Notes: generated by a model from the sequence alone, not told the origin. Positions 29,445 through 38,248 are shown, counted from the stretch's first letter. The stretch is 44,580 bases of DNA from an uncultured Gemmiger sp. (GCA_947629015.1 CANRCB010000015.1:1-44580), one strand, 5' to 3'. A program made the numbers and translations.

Positions 29445-29491
29445 AGCGGGCCGCCGGGGCAGTTAGCGGCGGCTAATTTTTCGGCACAGGG

Positions 29492-29520
29492 TTGCAATCT
29501 TTTGTGCAAAATGGTACAAT
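29492..29520 (+). promoter_or_regulatory. Promoter of the ferredoxin gene
   Basis: -35 TTGCAA (29492-29497), 17-bp spacer, -10 TACAAT (29515-29520). The transcript would have a ~100-nt leader before the ATG at 29631. Confidence 0.7.
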
Positions 29521-29630
29521 AATACAAACGCGGCGGCAGTGTTTTTGGCTGCCGCGTAGCCGCCCGGGCCGCCCCCGCCGTGCAAGGGGCCTGAGGGTGA
29601 ACACACAGCACGGAGATAAGGAGATCGAAC

Positions 29631-29801
29631 ATGGCTCATAAAGTCAGCGACGAATGCGTTGCCTGCGGCGCTTGTGTTGATACCTGCCCCGTCGGCGCGA
29701 TCACCCTGGGCGACACCAAGGCGGAAGTCGATGCCGCCACCTGTGTGGACTGCGGCGCTTGCGAAGGCGTTTGCCCCACCGGTGCCATCAGCGCGGAATG
29801 A
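29631..29801 (+). CDS. 2[4Fe-4S] ferredoxin
   Basis: 56 residues with two CxxCxxCxxxCP motifs: Cys9, 12, 15, 19 and Cys38, 41, 44, 48. This is the clostridial-type ferredoxin, an electron carrier for pyruvate oxidoreductase and hydrogenase. AAGGAG 8 nt upstream; own promoter and a strong terminator, so a single-gene unit. Confidence 0.97.
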   Translation: MAHKVSDECVACGACVDTCPVGAITLGDTKAEVDAATCVDCGACEGVCPTGAISAE

Positions 29802-29826
29802 CCGCCTGACCCGCGAACGCAAAAAA

Positions 29827-29853
29827 GCCGGCCGCGAAAGCGGCCGGCTTTTT
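29827..29853 (+). terminator. Intrinsic terminator of the ferredoxin gene
   Basis: 9-bp stem GCCGGCCGC / GCGGCCGGC with a GAAA tetraloop followed by five T, 26 nt after the stop. Confidence 0.93.
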
Positions 29854-29864
29854 GTGTACGGCGT

Positions 29865-30507
29865 TGCCCGCCTTAGCCCCGTATCCGGGCCGCGCAGCCA
29901 AGGCGGGAAGCGCATACGCCCCCTTATGGCGCGCGTGCGCACGCCGCCCATTTTGGAACGCATGGCGCCACGGGCAAAAAACAAGTAAACCAGAAAAGAA
30001 ATGCCGATGGCGGGCTGGATATATCCGGCCCCTAAGGGGTGGATGGTACGTTTTCTCACATCCCCCGTAGGGCGGCAGCCCAACGTGGCGCCCTGCGGCC
30101 CTCATCCCGCTGCGGGTGGATGACGTCCCCGGAAACCGTAGGGGGCGGCGTCCTCGACGCCCCGTGAAATCCGCGCCCTGCCCATAGTGGCGCGCAGCGC
30201 GGCGTGAGCGTGGACGGCGCCGCAAGGTGGCGTCCGTCCGGCGGAGGGGGGAAGGTGCCCGCCCAAGCACCCGGGCGATATCCAGCCTCGGGGGATTCCA
30301 AAGGGGGGAACCCCCTTTGGTCGTGCGCCGGCCGCGTCGAAATCGGCCGGACCTTTTCGGTTCCTTTTCGGTCACGAAAAGGAACGGTAAAAAGCCAAAT
30401 TCCTGTAAAACGCGGCAGCCAACGCACCACGCGGCGGGGCGTCGGGGACGCCGCCCCCTACAGTTTGTCCGGGAACATCATCTACCCGCGGCGGGGTCAA
30501 GACCGGT
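29865..30507. repeat. Intergenic repeat mosaic F
   Basis: No gene. A shortened AT-hairpin module with its hairpin deleted (29922-29990), a degenerate GGGCTGGATATATCCGG hairpin with CTAA (about 30010-30034), core copy 5 (30138-30424), a GGCGTC-type hairpin with CTAC (about 30435-30461) and a half REP (30490-30504), cut off 3 nt before the stop codon of the transporter gene. Confidence 0.85.
30138..30424 (+). repeat. Core repeat, copy 5
   Basis: Full-length core with GTAG start, GGCGTC/GACGCC hairpin, CCAAAGGGG hairpin and TTCCTTTTCG hairpin. Confidence 0.85.
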
Positions 30508-32292
30508 TTACCCGGCGTGGGGGGCGTCGTCGCCGGCGGCAAAGGTGTAGCGGCCGCGGTATTTTTCAAACCGCTTGGCAAAATCGCTGCTGATCTCGCC
30601 GTTTTTCACGGCGTTGAGGTATTCGTGCGTGTCAAAGCGATCCTCGGCCACCTCGATCATCGCCACCGCGATGTTGGAGCAGTGGTCCGCCACCCGCTCA
30701 TAGCTGGTGAGCAGGTCGTCCAGCACAAAGCCGAACTCCAGCGTGCAGGTGCCGGCCGTCAGGCGGGCGATGTGGCGGGCCTTGATGTCCCGCACAAGGC
30801 CGTCGATGACCTCCTCCATCGGCTCTATCTTGCCGGCCGCGTACAGGTCGTTTTTCTGGAAGGCGTCCACCGTGCGGTTCACGATGTCCTGCACGGCGGC
30901 CTCCAGCACCGTCAGATCGTCCAGCGCCTCGCCGCTGAACTGGATGCCCTTGTCGTGTATTTCCTGCGCCGTCTCGATAAGGTTCATGGAATAATCGCTG
31001 ATACGCTCAAAATCATTGATAGTGTGCAGCAGCGCGTTGACCACGCGCTGGTCGGCGCGGGCCAGGCGCTTGCCGCCCAGCTTGACGAGATAGGTGCCCA
31101 GCACGTCCTCATAATGGTCCACGCCCGTTTCCTGCTCCGCCACCTCGGCGGCAAGCGCCTCGTCCCAATGGTGGGTGTTGGCCATCGCCTGCAAAACGGA
31201 GGTGCGGCAGATCTCGGCCATATCGCACCCCACGATGAACGCGCGGTTGACTGCCACCGACGGCGTGGAGAGCAGGCGCTCGTCCAGCAGCTCATGCTGT
31301 TCGGGCGCGGGGGCCTTGCCGTCCGGCACGATGAGGTAGGCAAGGCGTTCCAGCTGGCGGGTGAAGGGCATGAGGATGAGCGTCGTCACCACATTGAACA
31401 CGGTGTGCACCATCGCGATGCCGAAGGTGGTGACGGGGGCGTTGTAGAAGCCGAAATGCAGCGCGGCGTTGAGCGCGTAGAACGCCACCAAAAACACCAG
31501 CGTGCCGATGGTGTTGAACGCCGTGTGCACCACGGCGGTGCGGCGGGCGTCCTTGTTGGCGCCGGCGCTGGAAAAGAGCGCCGTGAGCGTGGTGCCGATG
31601 TTCTGGCCCATGATGATGGGCATGGCCGAGGCGTAGGTGATGGCGCCCGAGGCGGACAGCGCCTGCAGGATGCCGATGGACGCGGCGCTGGAATGCAGCA
31701 GCGCCGTCAGCACCGCGCCGGCCGCCACGCCGAGCGGCGGGATGTTTTTGAACACGAGGAACAGGTCCGCAAAGCCGGGCATATCGGCCAGGGGGGCCAT
31801 GGCGTTTTTCATCGTCTCCATGCCGGCGATGAGGATGGCGAAGCCCAGCAGGATGCGGCCGGAGCTTTTTTTGCGGTCGGCGCCGCGCATATAGAGCAGC
31901 AGCCCCGCAAAGCCCAGCAGCGGGCTCCACGCCGCGGGGTTGAGCATACGGATGAGGAAGGAATCCCCCTCCAGCCCCGAGAGCGACAAGATCCAGCTGG
32001 TGGCGGTGGTGCCGATGTTGGCGCCCATGATGACGCTGATGGCCTGGTGGAACTGCATGATGCCGCTGTTGACAAAGCCCACGGCCATGACCGTCGTCAA
32101 GGTGGAGGACTGCATCACCGCCGTGACCACGATGCCCAGCAAAAGCCCCAGCGCGGGGCTGGCGGTGATCTTGCCCAGCAGGCTTTGCAGCTTGCCGCCG
32201 GCGGTCTGTTCCAGGTTTTTGCTCATCATGTCCATGGCGTACAAAAACATCGCCAGGCCGCCGAGCAGGGTAAAGATATTGAAAATGCTCAT
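30508..32292 (-). CDS. Na+/phosphate cotransporter, NptA/YjbB family with PhoU domain
   Basis: 594 residues. The membrane domain (about 1-310) has the two family repeats QSSTLTTV (about 60) and HSSAASIG (about 200) with GANIGTT and GQNIGTT. A cytoplasmic PhoU-like helical region follows (about 345-570). It probably takes up phosphate with sodium. The start ATG at 32292 has only a weak ribosome binding site, which is odd for a protein of this size. The 3' end runs directly into a truncated REP. The gene points against replication from oriC. Confidence 0.93.
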   Translation of the reverse strand: MSIFNIFTLLGGLAMFLYAMDMMSKNLEQTAGGKLQSLLGKITASPALGLLLGIVVTAVMQSSTLTTVMAVGFVNSGIMQFHQAISVIMGANIGTTATSWILSLSGLEGDSFLIRMLNPAAWSPLLGFAGLLLYMRGADRKKSSGRILLGFAILIAGMETMKNAMAPLADMPGFADLFLVFKNIPPLGVAAGAVLTALLHSSAASIGILQALSASGAITYASAMPIIMGQNIGTTLTALFSSAGANKDARRTAVVHTAFNTIGTLVFLVAFYALNAALHFGFYNAPVTTFGIAMVHTVFNVVTTLILMPFTRQLERLAYLIVPDGKAPAPEQHELLDERLLSTPSVAVNRAFIVGCDMAEICRTSVLQAMANTHHWDEALAAEVAEQETGVDHYEDVLGTYLVKLGGKRLARADQRVVNALLHTINDFERISDYSMNLIETAQEIHDKGIQFSGEALDDLTVLEAAVQDIVNRTVDAFQKNDLYAAGKIEPMEEVIDGLVRDIKARHIARLTAGTCTLEFGFVLDDLLTSYERVADHCSNIAVAMIEVAEDRFDTHEYLNAVKNGEISSDFAKRFEKYRGRYTFAAGDDAPHAG

Positions 32293-32455
32293 GGTACGGT
32301 TTCACATCCATTCCCAAGGGTCCCCGGGCCGTTGCGCGGCGCAAAAACGCGCTTTCCCCTATTATACCGGAAAATCACCCCGGCGAAAAGACGTATTGGA
32401 AAGGATTTGCAAAAGAATTGCGGCAAAACCGGCAAAAAACCGCCGCGCGGGCCGC

Positions 32456-32485
32456 AAAAAACCGCCCGCGGCCGGCCGCGGGCGG
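32456..32485 (-). terminator. Intrinsic terminator at the end of the nonulosonic acid cluster
   Basis: 24-bp perfect palindrome (12-bp arms CCGCCCGCGGCC) followed by six T on the minus strand. It lies downstream of neuA and the 22-aa frame. Confidence 0.85.
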
Positions 32486-32504
32486 GGGGAAACGGTGCCA
32501 AGCG

Positions 32505-32573
32505 TTACGCGCCGTGCCGCTTTTTGAGGAACAGCAGCAGCCCGATGGTGCCCGCGGCGCCCACCGGCAGCAT
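32505..32573 (-). CDS. 22-residue hydrophobic reading frame after neuA (remnant or small membrane protein)
   Basis: Reads MLPVGAAGTIGLLLFLKKRH plus two residues: one membrane span with a basic end, like the tail of a wall-anchored surface protein. There is no good ribosome binding site. It lies 25 nt after neuA, before the terminator. It could be the remnant of a larger gene or a genuine small peptide. Confidence 0.3.
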   Translation of the reverse strand: MLPVGAAGTIGLLLFLKKRHGA

Positions 32574-32598
32574 CACCCGGGGGCAGCCGCGGCCCGGC

Positions 32599-33372
32599 TC
32601 AAGCGCGGATGTTGTCTTTTACGGCCGCAAAGGCCGGGTACTGGGCGTAAAGGTGCGCGGCGATGGCTTCCATCAGCAAAAAATCCTGCTCCGAGTCGAT
32701 GTCCACGATGCCGGTGTCCATCATCACGCTCACGTCTATCTTGCCGCGCCAGAGGATGCCGTCGGGGTTTTGGGCCAGAAAATCCCGCGCAAAGACGTAG
32801 ATGCTGGCGTTCACGTCATAGACCTCCGGCGCCATCTGGCGGGCGGTGAAGGTGCTTTGGTTGACCTGCTCGACGTGGTCCCCCGCGCGCTTGACCATGT
32901 TGAACCACGGGTTGCGCCGCGCCTCGCACACGCTGAACACAAGGTCCAGATCGGGCCGGCGGCGCTTGAGGGCGAAGGCGTTTTGGATGTCGGCCGCGGT
33001 GCGCAGGGGGCTGGTGATGTCAAGGTCAATGTACCAGTCATACCGGGCGCCGAGGCGCCGCTCCATGCGGGCGAGGGTATCCTGAAAGACGGCCATCTTG
33101 GGCACGCGGTCCCCGCCGAGCGCCGCGCCGCGCGGCAGGTAGACGGCCTCGGGGTATTTGGCGGCGACGAGGTCGGCCAGGGGGGCGCTGTCGGTGTTGA
33201 GGGCAAGGTCGACATGGACGTCGGGGTCGGTCTCGGCGAGGGAGCGGCAAAACAGCTCCGCCGCCGAGAGGGTGTAGTAGACGAGCGGCGCCCCGCAGAA
33301 GGTCTTGAGGTTTTTGTTGGCGAAGCCCTTGCTGCCGGCCCGCCCGCAGATGCTGATGAGAAGGTTGGACAT
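32599..33372 (-). CDS. neuA: CMP-nonulosonic acid (legionaminate/sialate) cytidylyltransferase
   Basis: Activates the sugar acid with CTP to give CMP-NulO. 257 residues. The nucleotide-binding start is ICGRAGSKGFANKNLK, close to the IPARGGSKGxxxKN pattern of this family. Also visible are DLDITSPLR and the C-terminal DIDSEQDF. Last enzyme of the cluster, closest to the terminator. With the legC and ptmE-like genes upstream, CMP-legionaminic acid is more likely than sialic acid. Confidence 0.88.
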   Translation of the reverse strand: MSNLLISICGRAGSKGFANKNLKTFCGAPLVYYTLSAAELFCRSLAETDPDVHVDLALNTDSAPLADLVAAKYPEAVYLPRGAALGGDRVPKMAVFQDTLARMERRLGARYDWYIDLDITSPLRTAADIQNAFALKRRRPDLDLVFSVCEARRNPWFNMVKRAGDHVEQVNQSTFTARQMAPEVYDVNASIYVFARDFLAQNPDGILWRGKIDVSVMMDTGIVDIDSEQDFLLMEAIAAHLYAQYPAFAAVKDNIRA

Positions 33373-33390
33373 AAACAGCCCCCCGGATTT

Positions 33391-33443
33391 GAGTGTGGAG
33401 AGTGGAGTGTGGAAAGTGGAGAGAAAAGAGAAAAAAGAAAAAA
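33391..33443 (+). repeat. Heptamer tract (GTGGARA)n upstream of neuA
   Basis: Units GAGTGTGGA, GAGTGGA, GTGTGGA, AAGTGGA followed by a run of A and G. It begins 18 nt upstream of the neuA start. Confidence 0.75.
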
Positions 33444-33606
33444 TGGGTTTTGGGGTGAGATGCCTCGGAAGGCTTCCCCCTTTGGGGGCGGCGGGGTGAG
33501 GGCAAGGCCCTACACGCCGCAGGCGACTGATGAGGGGAATGGAATGACGTTTCCGGGGTGCCCAAGACGTATATCCCGGTTGTAGGGCGGGGTCAAGATG
33601 CGGCCC

Positions 33607-33959
33607 CTACGGACGTTCCGCAGGTGTCTGCAAAACGGCTTGCCGCGCCCTGCCCGCAGCGGCGCGCAGCGCGGCATGAGCGTGGACGGCGCCGCAAGGT
33701 GGCGTCCGTCCGGCGGACGGGGGATGGTGCCCGCCCAAGCACCCGGGCGATACCTCGCCTCGGGGGATTCCAAAGGGGGGAACCCCCTTTGGTCGTGGGT
33801 CCGCTGCATGCGAAACCAGCGGGACCTTCTGCGCCCGCAGGCGCGTCTCGGAGCGCAACCGGGCCAAAGGCCCGGCTCTTAGCGCGGAGAGGCGGTTCCT
33901 TTTCGGTCACGAAAAGGAACGGTAAAAAGCCAAATTCCGGCAGAATGCGGCAGCCAACG
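33607..33959 (+). repeat. Core repeat, copy 6 (with insertion)
   Basis: Has the alternative left arm GGACGTTCCGCAGGTG. A ~65 bp insertion at about 33828-33893 splits the region just before the TTCCTTTTCG hairpin. Confidence 0.85.
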
Positions 33960-34147
33960 GGCCCCGCGGCGGGGTCAAGACCCCGCCCTACAAACGGATG
34001 ATACGTTTCTCACTATTTGCGGGCCGATTGTAATCGGCCCCTACGGGGTGGCCGTTATCTTATCCGCCCACTTATGGCGCGCGTGCGCGCGCCGCCCATT
34101 TCGGAACGCCCTCGCTCCGCTTCGCTGCGCTCCGGGACGTTTTTGCC

Positions 34148-34183
34148 AAAACAAATTTTTATCATTCGATAAAAATTTGCTTT
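34148..34183. repeat. AT-rich 36-nt hairpin, copy 6
   Basis: Left arm AAAACAAATTTTTATC, loop ATTC; one mismatch at stem position 4 (A opposite C). Confidence 0.8.
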
Positions 34184-34215
34184 GCGCGGCGCATGGCGCC
34201 GCAGGCAAAAACCCC

Positions 34216-35181
34216 CTACCCGATGCCCAGCGTCAATTGGAGCACCTGCGCCGCCATGGCGGGGGTGTTCGCGCTTTCGGCGGCGGGGCCCAGCGCGTAA
34301 TCGAGGAAATATTCCATCTCGCGCTCATACCGGCGGTTGACGGGCTCCTCATACCGCTGCACCGCGCCGTTTGGCAGCGTCAGCGTGCCGGCGCCGAAAT
34401 CCGCCACCAGCGACCCCTCGTCAAAAAACAGCTCCAGTGTGCGGCGGTAGCCGCGGCCGAAATAGTCCAGGTGCACCTCGCCCAGCATCGCCGGCCAGCG
34501 CGCGATATACAGCGCCACATCGTCGGAATCCAGCTCCAGCCCGCTGTAGGTGCCCCTGAGGCAGTGTATCTCCTCCGGCGCGCCGAACAGATCGGCCAGA
34601 TAGTCCCACTCATGGATAAGGTCGATGGCCACGCCGCCGCCCAGATCCCGGTGGGCGCTGTACACCGTGCGGTAATCGACGCCCGGCCGCCAGTCGGGCA
34701 GATAGCTCGAGCACAGCACCCGTGCGCAGTAGGGCCGGCCCAGCGCCGGCAGCGCTTTTTTGAGCGCCAGCATCACGCCGCACCAGCGCATCGGCGCCGC
34801 CACGTAGGCTTTCTGCCCCGGCGCCAAACAGGCCGCCGGGGCAAGGGCCGGGTCGTCAAAAATGGGCTTTTCGATGAACAGCGCGCCGGCGCGGCCGCGC
34901 ACGGCTTTCAGCGCCCGCGCGTGCAGGGCGGTGGGGTTCGTGATGAACACAAGGTCATAAAACGGCAGCGCCGCGGCGTCGTCAAGGGCGGTGAACTGCG
35001 CGTGCAGAAGCGCCGCCGCGCCGGGGCGCAAAGGGCGCGCCAGATCGCTGCGCAGCGCGTCGGCGCGCAGGGCCAGCCCTCGGCTTTTGCACAGCGCCGT
35101 CAAATTTTGCAGGTGCCGCGTGCCGATGGAGCCCAGCCCCACGAACAGCGCGGTGAGGGTGCGCGTTTCAGGCTTTTGCAT
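34216..35181 (-). CDS. Gfo/Idh/MocA-family oxidoreductase (second of two)
   Basis: 321 residues. NAD(P)-binding start LFVGLGSIGTRHLQNL, EKP motif (FIEKPIF) with the lysine typical of the family, and the catalytic-region GGGVAIDLIHEWDY. Its substrate is unknown; its place between neuC and neuA suggests a sugar precursor or product of the nonulosonic pathway. It overlaps the upstream oxidoreductase gene by 14 nt. Its stop TAG is contained in a repeat-derived GTAG. Confidence 0.85.
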   Translation of the reverse strand: MQKPETRTLTALFVGLGSIGTRHLQNLTALCKSRGLALRADALRSDLARPLRPGAAALLHAQFTALDDAAALPFYDLVFITNPTALHARALKAVRGRAGALFIEKPIFDDPALAPAACLAPGQKAYVAAPMRWCGVMLALKKALPALGRPYCARVLCSSYLPDWRPGVDYRTVYSAHRDLGGGVAIDLIHEWDYLADLFGAPEEIHCLRGTYSGLELDSDDVALYIARWPAMLGEVHLDYFGRGYRRTLELFFDEGSLVADFGAGTLTLPNGAVQRYEEPVNRRYEREMEYFLDYALGPAAESANTPAMAAQVLQLTLGIG

Positions 35182-36244
35182 CGCCGGGCTCCTTTTCCTT
35201 TTGATAAATGGGCACCGTGACCGTCGCCCCGCCGATGACGCCGGGGTCCGGTTTCGCCCGCCGCTCGCCGGCGTGCTGCACGGCGTCCATCAGCTCGATG
35301 GCGGCAAGGTCCTTCTCAAAGCTCCAGCGGGGGGCCTCCTCCCCGCGCAGCACCCCGAAAAAGTTGAGCAGCTCGTCCACGTAGGCGTTTTCCACGATGT
35401 TGTCACTGTAGCGCGGGTCATGCTCAAAGGCGCCGTAGGTATCCACAAAGCGCTTTTCGCCGTCGGCAAATTCGTACAGCGCCTTGGGGTTGCCCTCCCA
35501 GAACAGGTGCACGCCGTCGCCAAAGCACTCAAAATTGCGCACGGCCTTGGGGGAAACGACGTCCGCCACCACCACGCCCTGCGTGCCGTTTTGGTGGCGC
35601 AGCAGCAGCGTGGCGGTATCGGGGTAGGGCAGGCCGAGGGCGCTGACGGTGTGCACCTCGCAGCTTGCCTGCCGCCACGGGCCGAAGGCATCCAGCAGCC
35701 ACGGCAGGTCGATGCCCAAAATCTCCCGCACGCCGCCGGTGCGCGCGTCGCCGACGAAGAAGTTTTTATAACTCTCCCAGGGGTGCCAGTCCGGCAGATA
35801 CTGGCCGATGTGGTAGATGTAGTGCATCGGCCCGCCGTATTCCGCCGCCCGCTGCTTGATATACTGCGTCTCCCGCCGGTAGAGCATGGTGGAGGACAAA
35901 AACAGCGGCAGGCCCTTTTTCTGCGCTTTGGCGATGTTTTCCGCGTAACCGTCGGAAACGAGGTTGAGCTCGGTGAACACCGGCAGCCCGGCGTCGAGCA
36001 GTTCGCCAATGAGGCCGGCGTGCGCGAGCGGCGCCGTGCAGACGAGCGCGGCGGCGGGCGTTTCGGCCGCGAGGGCGGCGGGGAGGGAAGCAAACGCCGC
36101 GTCGATGAGGCCGAGCGACAGCGCCTCGGCGCGGCGGCCTTCGGCCGTATCGACGCCGAGGATGCGGATGCCGGCATCAATGCCCTTGGCCAGCCGCGCG
36201 CGGCGCTTGCCCATGCTGCCAAGGCCGATGAGGAGCAACGTCAT
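35168..36244 (-). CDS. Gfo/Idh/MocA-family oxidoreductase (first of two)
   Basis: 358 residues from the ATG at 36244. NAD-binding start LLLIGLGSMGKRRARLAKG; the usual EKP is replaced by TELNLVS. It lacks the lysine at that place, so it may be a diverged or non-catalytic subunit. It overlaps the next oxidoreductase by 14 nt, so the two probably work together. ATG at 36256 would leave too little space to the GAGGTG site. Confidence 0.8.
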   Translation of the reverse strand: MTLLLIGLGSMGKRRARLAKGIDAGIRILGVDTAEGRRAEALSLGLIDAAFASLPAALAAETPAAALVCTAPLAHAGLIGELLDAGLPVFTELNLVSDGYAENIAKAQKKGLPLFLSSTMLYRRETQYIKQRAAEYGGPMHYIYHIGQYLPDWHPWESYKNFFVGDARTGGVREILGIDLPWLLDAFGPWRQASCEVHTVSALGLPYPDTATLLLRHQNGTQGVVVADVVSPKAVRNFECFGDGVHLFWEGNPKALYEFADGEKRFVDTYGAFEHDPRYSDNIVENAYVDELLNFFGVLRGEEAPRWSFEKDLAAIELMDAVQHAGERRAKPDPGVIGGATVTVPIYQKEKEPGDAKA

Positions 36245-36260
36245 AGGAGCATACACCTCG

Positions 36261-36341
36261 AAAGTGGAGTTTGGAAAGTGGAAAGTGGAGAGTGGAAAGT
36301 GAAGAATGGAGAGAAAAAAGAAGAGAGAAAAGAGAAAAAGA
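36261..36341 (+). repeat. Heptamer tract (GTGGARA)n upstream of the first oxidoreductase
   Basis: About seven units of the AAGTGGA/GAGTGGA kind, then a ~35-nt A/G run. It begins 16 nt upstream of the start codon at 36244. Confidence 0.75.
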
Positions 36342-36470
36342 GGGTGCGGGATGGCGGTTGCGGGGCGCCGGAGACGTATATCCCGGTTGTAGGGCGGTGC
36401 GTTTCTCGCGATTTGCGGGCCGATTGTAATCGGCCCCTACGGGGTGAATGATACGTTTTCCGTATCCTTT

Positions 36471-36758
36471 GTAGGGGGCGGCGTCCTCGACGCCCCGTGA
36501 AATCCGCGCCCTGCCCGCAGCGGCGCGCAGCGCGGCGTGAGCGTGGACGGCGCCGCAAGGTGGCGTCCGTCCGGCGAATGGGGGATGGCACTCGCCGGAA
36601 CACCCGGGCGGTATCTTGCCTCGGGGGATTCCAAAGGGGGGAACCCCCTTTGGTCGTGCGCCGGCCGCGTCGAAATCGGCCGGACCTTTTCGGTTCCTTT
36701 TCGGTCACGAAAAGGAACGGTAAAAAGCAAAATTCCGGCAGAACGCGGCAGCCAACGG
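36471..36758 (+). repeat. Core repeat, copy 7
   Basis: Full-length core with GTAG start and TTCCTTTTCG hairpin. Confidence 0.85.
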
Positions 36759-36961
36759 GCCCCACGGCGGGGCGTCGAGGACGCCGCCCCCTACAGTTTA
36801 TCCGGGAACGTCATCCACCTGCGGCGGGGTCAAGACCCCGCCCTACAACCTGCGGGAACGCATCGCCTGTCCCGCAAACAGCATCCCGCGTTACAACGGG
36901 CCGATTGTAATCGGCCCCTGCGGGATGGATGATCCGTTTCCCGCAATTTGCGGGCCGGCCG

Positions 36962-38128
36962 TCAGGGTGCGTCGAAAAACACGCGCGGGCGGGAAAAATC
37001 AAAGGTCTTTAAAAGCTGCACGATCCTGCCGCTGGTATCCCCGCCGCGGTAGGGGCTGACGGCCTGCCGGGCCCTGGCGGCAAACCCCGGCGAGAGCGCC
37101 TCGCCGATGGCGGCGGCGATGGCGTCGGGGGCGGCGCCGCAGCACAGCACATTTTGGCAGACGGGCCGCCCGACCTGCCGCGCCCCGATGTTGACGGCCG
37201 GCACGCCGAAAGTCGGCGTTTCCACCACGCCGGAGGAGGAGTTGCCCACCACCACGGCCGCGTACCGCAGCGCCGAAAGGTAGCGCCGGGCCCCCAGGCT
37301 TTGCACAAACCCGGCATTTTGCGGGTGTGCGGCGGCAAAGGCGCGCAGCGCCGCCGTGCACGCGGCGCCGCCCTCGTCGGCGTTGGAGCCGGTGCACACC
37401 CAGAACACCGCCGGGAACCGCGCCAGCGCCGCCGTCAGCGCCGCGGCCTGGGCGGCCGGTTCGGGCGCGCCGGCCCCCGTCTCGGGGTGGAAGGTCACAA
37501 GGCCGAACGCGCCGTTTTCCAGCGCCGGCCAGCCGGTGCCCTGCGCCAGCTCGGCGCGGGAAAGCGGCGGCATCGTGCGCAGGTTCTCGTCCCCCAAACC
37601 GCCGACGTTGTACACCGTCTGCGGCGCGGCGCCCATGCGCACAAGGCGCGCGGCGCTTTCGGCGTTGGAGGGGAAGTGCAGCGCCGCCATCTGGCTGATG
37701 CAGTGGCGGTAAAAATCGTCGTCGGCGCCGGCCGTCACGTCCCCGCCCGAGATGTGCGCGATGGGGATGTGCCGCGCGGCGGCCGCCGCCGCCACGGCAA
37801 AGATCTCGAACCGGTCCCCCAGCAGCAGCACGGCGTCCGGCCGGGTGCCGGCAAAATACGCGTCGAACGCCTGCACCGCGCGGGCGATGGCCTGCGCCGT
37901 CGGCTCCGGCGTTTCGGTAAAGACGGCCAGCCGTGCGTCGATGCAGAACGCGATGTCTTCGTCGGCCTCGATCTCACGGACGGTATCGCCCAGCCACGGG
38001 CACAGGTGCGCGCCGGTCACCGCCACGCGCAGCGTGATGCCCGGCTCTGCCGCCAGCTTGCGCAAAACGGGGCGCAGCAGGCCATAGTCGGCCCGGGTCG
38101 AGGTGACGGCGGTGACGGTGCGCGGCAT
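36962..38128 (-). CDS. neuC: UDP-N-acetylglucosamine 2-epimerase (hydrolysing), NeuC/LegG type
   Basis: 388 residues of the WecB/NeuC family. The start TVTAVTSTRADYGLLRPVL is that of NeuC-type enzymes; LLGDRFEIFA, HISGGDVTAG and GNSSSGVVETPTFGVPAVNIG are the substrate-binding motifs. It makes the mannosamine-type sugar used by NeuB. The context with LegC suggests the legionaminic substrate (LegG). AAGGGG lies 7 nt before the ATG. Confidence 0.92.
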   Translation of the reverse strand: MPRTVTAVTSTRADYGLLRPVLRKLAAEPGITLRVAVTGAHLCPWLGDTVREIEADEDIAFCIDARLAVFTETPEPTAQAIARAVQAFDAYFAGTRPDAVLLLGDRFEIFAVAAAAAARHIPIAHISGGDVTAGADDDFYRHCISQMAALHFPSNAESAARLVRMGAAPQTVYNVGGLGDENLRTMPPLSRAELAQGTGWPALENGAFGLVTFHPETGAGAPEPAAQAAALTAALARFPAVFWVCTGSNADEGGAACTAALRAFAAAHPQNAGFVQSLGARRYLSALRYAAVVVGNSSSGVVETPTFGVPAVNIGARQVGRPVCQNVLCCGAAPDAIAAAIGEALSPGFAARARQAVSPYRGGDTSGRIVQLLKTFDFSRPRVFFDAP

Positions 38129-38180
38129 GGCAGGCCCCTTTCTAAAATATACGGAACGTATTATTTGTTATGGATTATAC

Positions 38181-38248
38181 GGAAAGTGGAGAGTGGAAAG
38201 TGGAGAGAAAAAAGAAGAGAGAAAAAAGAAGAGAGAAAAGAGAAGAGA
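38181..38248 (+). repeat. Heptamer tract (GTGGARA)n upstream of neuC
   Basis: Three to four AAGTGGA/GAGTGGA units followed by a long A/G run (GAGAAAAAAGAAGAG repeated). Confidence 0.7.

Larger units (their letters stand above)
33391..34210. repeat. Intergenic repeat mosaic G
   Basis: No gene. Heptamer tract and purine run (33391-33443); the CTGATGAGGGG unit with a degenerate REP in place of its middle (33462-33537); a chimeric GTAG hairpin (33582-33610); core copy 6 (33607-33959) with an inserted second-tier element (33831-33890); GTAG-type hairpins at 33968-33991 and 34021-34044 (minus); and the AT-hairpin module (34068-34210), which ends at the stop codon of the next gene. Confidence 0.85.
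36258..36958. repeat. Intergenic repeat mosaic H
   Basis: No gene. Heptamer and purine tract (36261-36341), a truncated GTAG element (about 36389-36397), a GGGCCGATT hairpin (36417-36440), core copy 7 (36471-36758), a GGCGTC hairpin with CTAC (about 36768-36794), a GGCGGGGTC hairpin (36823-36846) and a GGGCCGATT hairpin with CTGC instead of CTAC (36898-36921). It runs to within 5 nt of the neuC stop. Confidence 0.85.

Noticed and set aside
30517-33585. 1022-aa open frame on the plus strand
   Set aside because: Runs antisense through the transporter gene, an intergenic gap with a terminator, and neuA; a codon-bias artefact.
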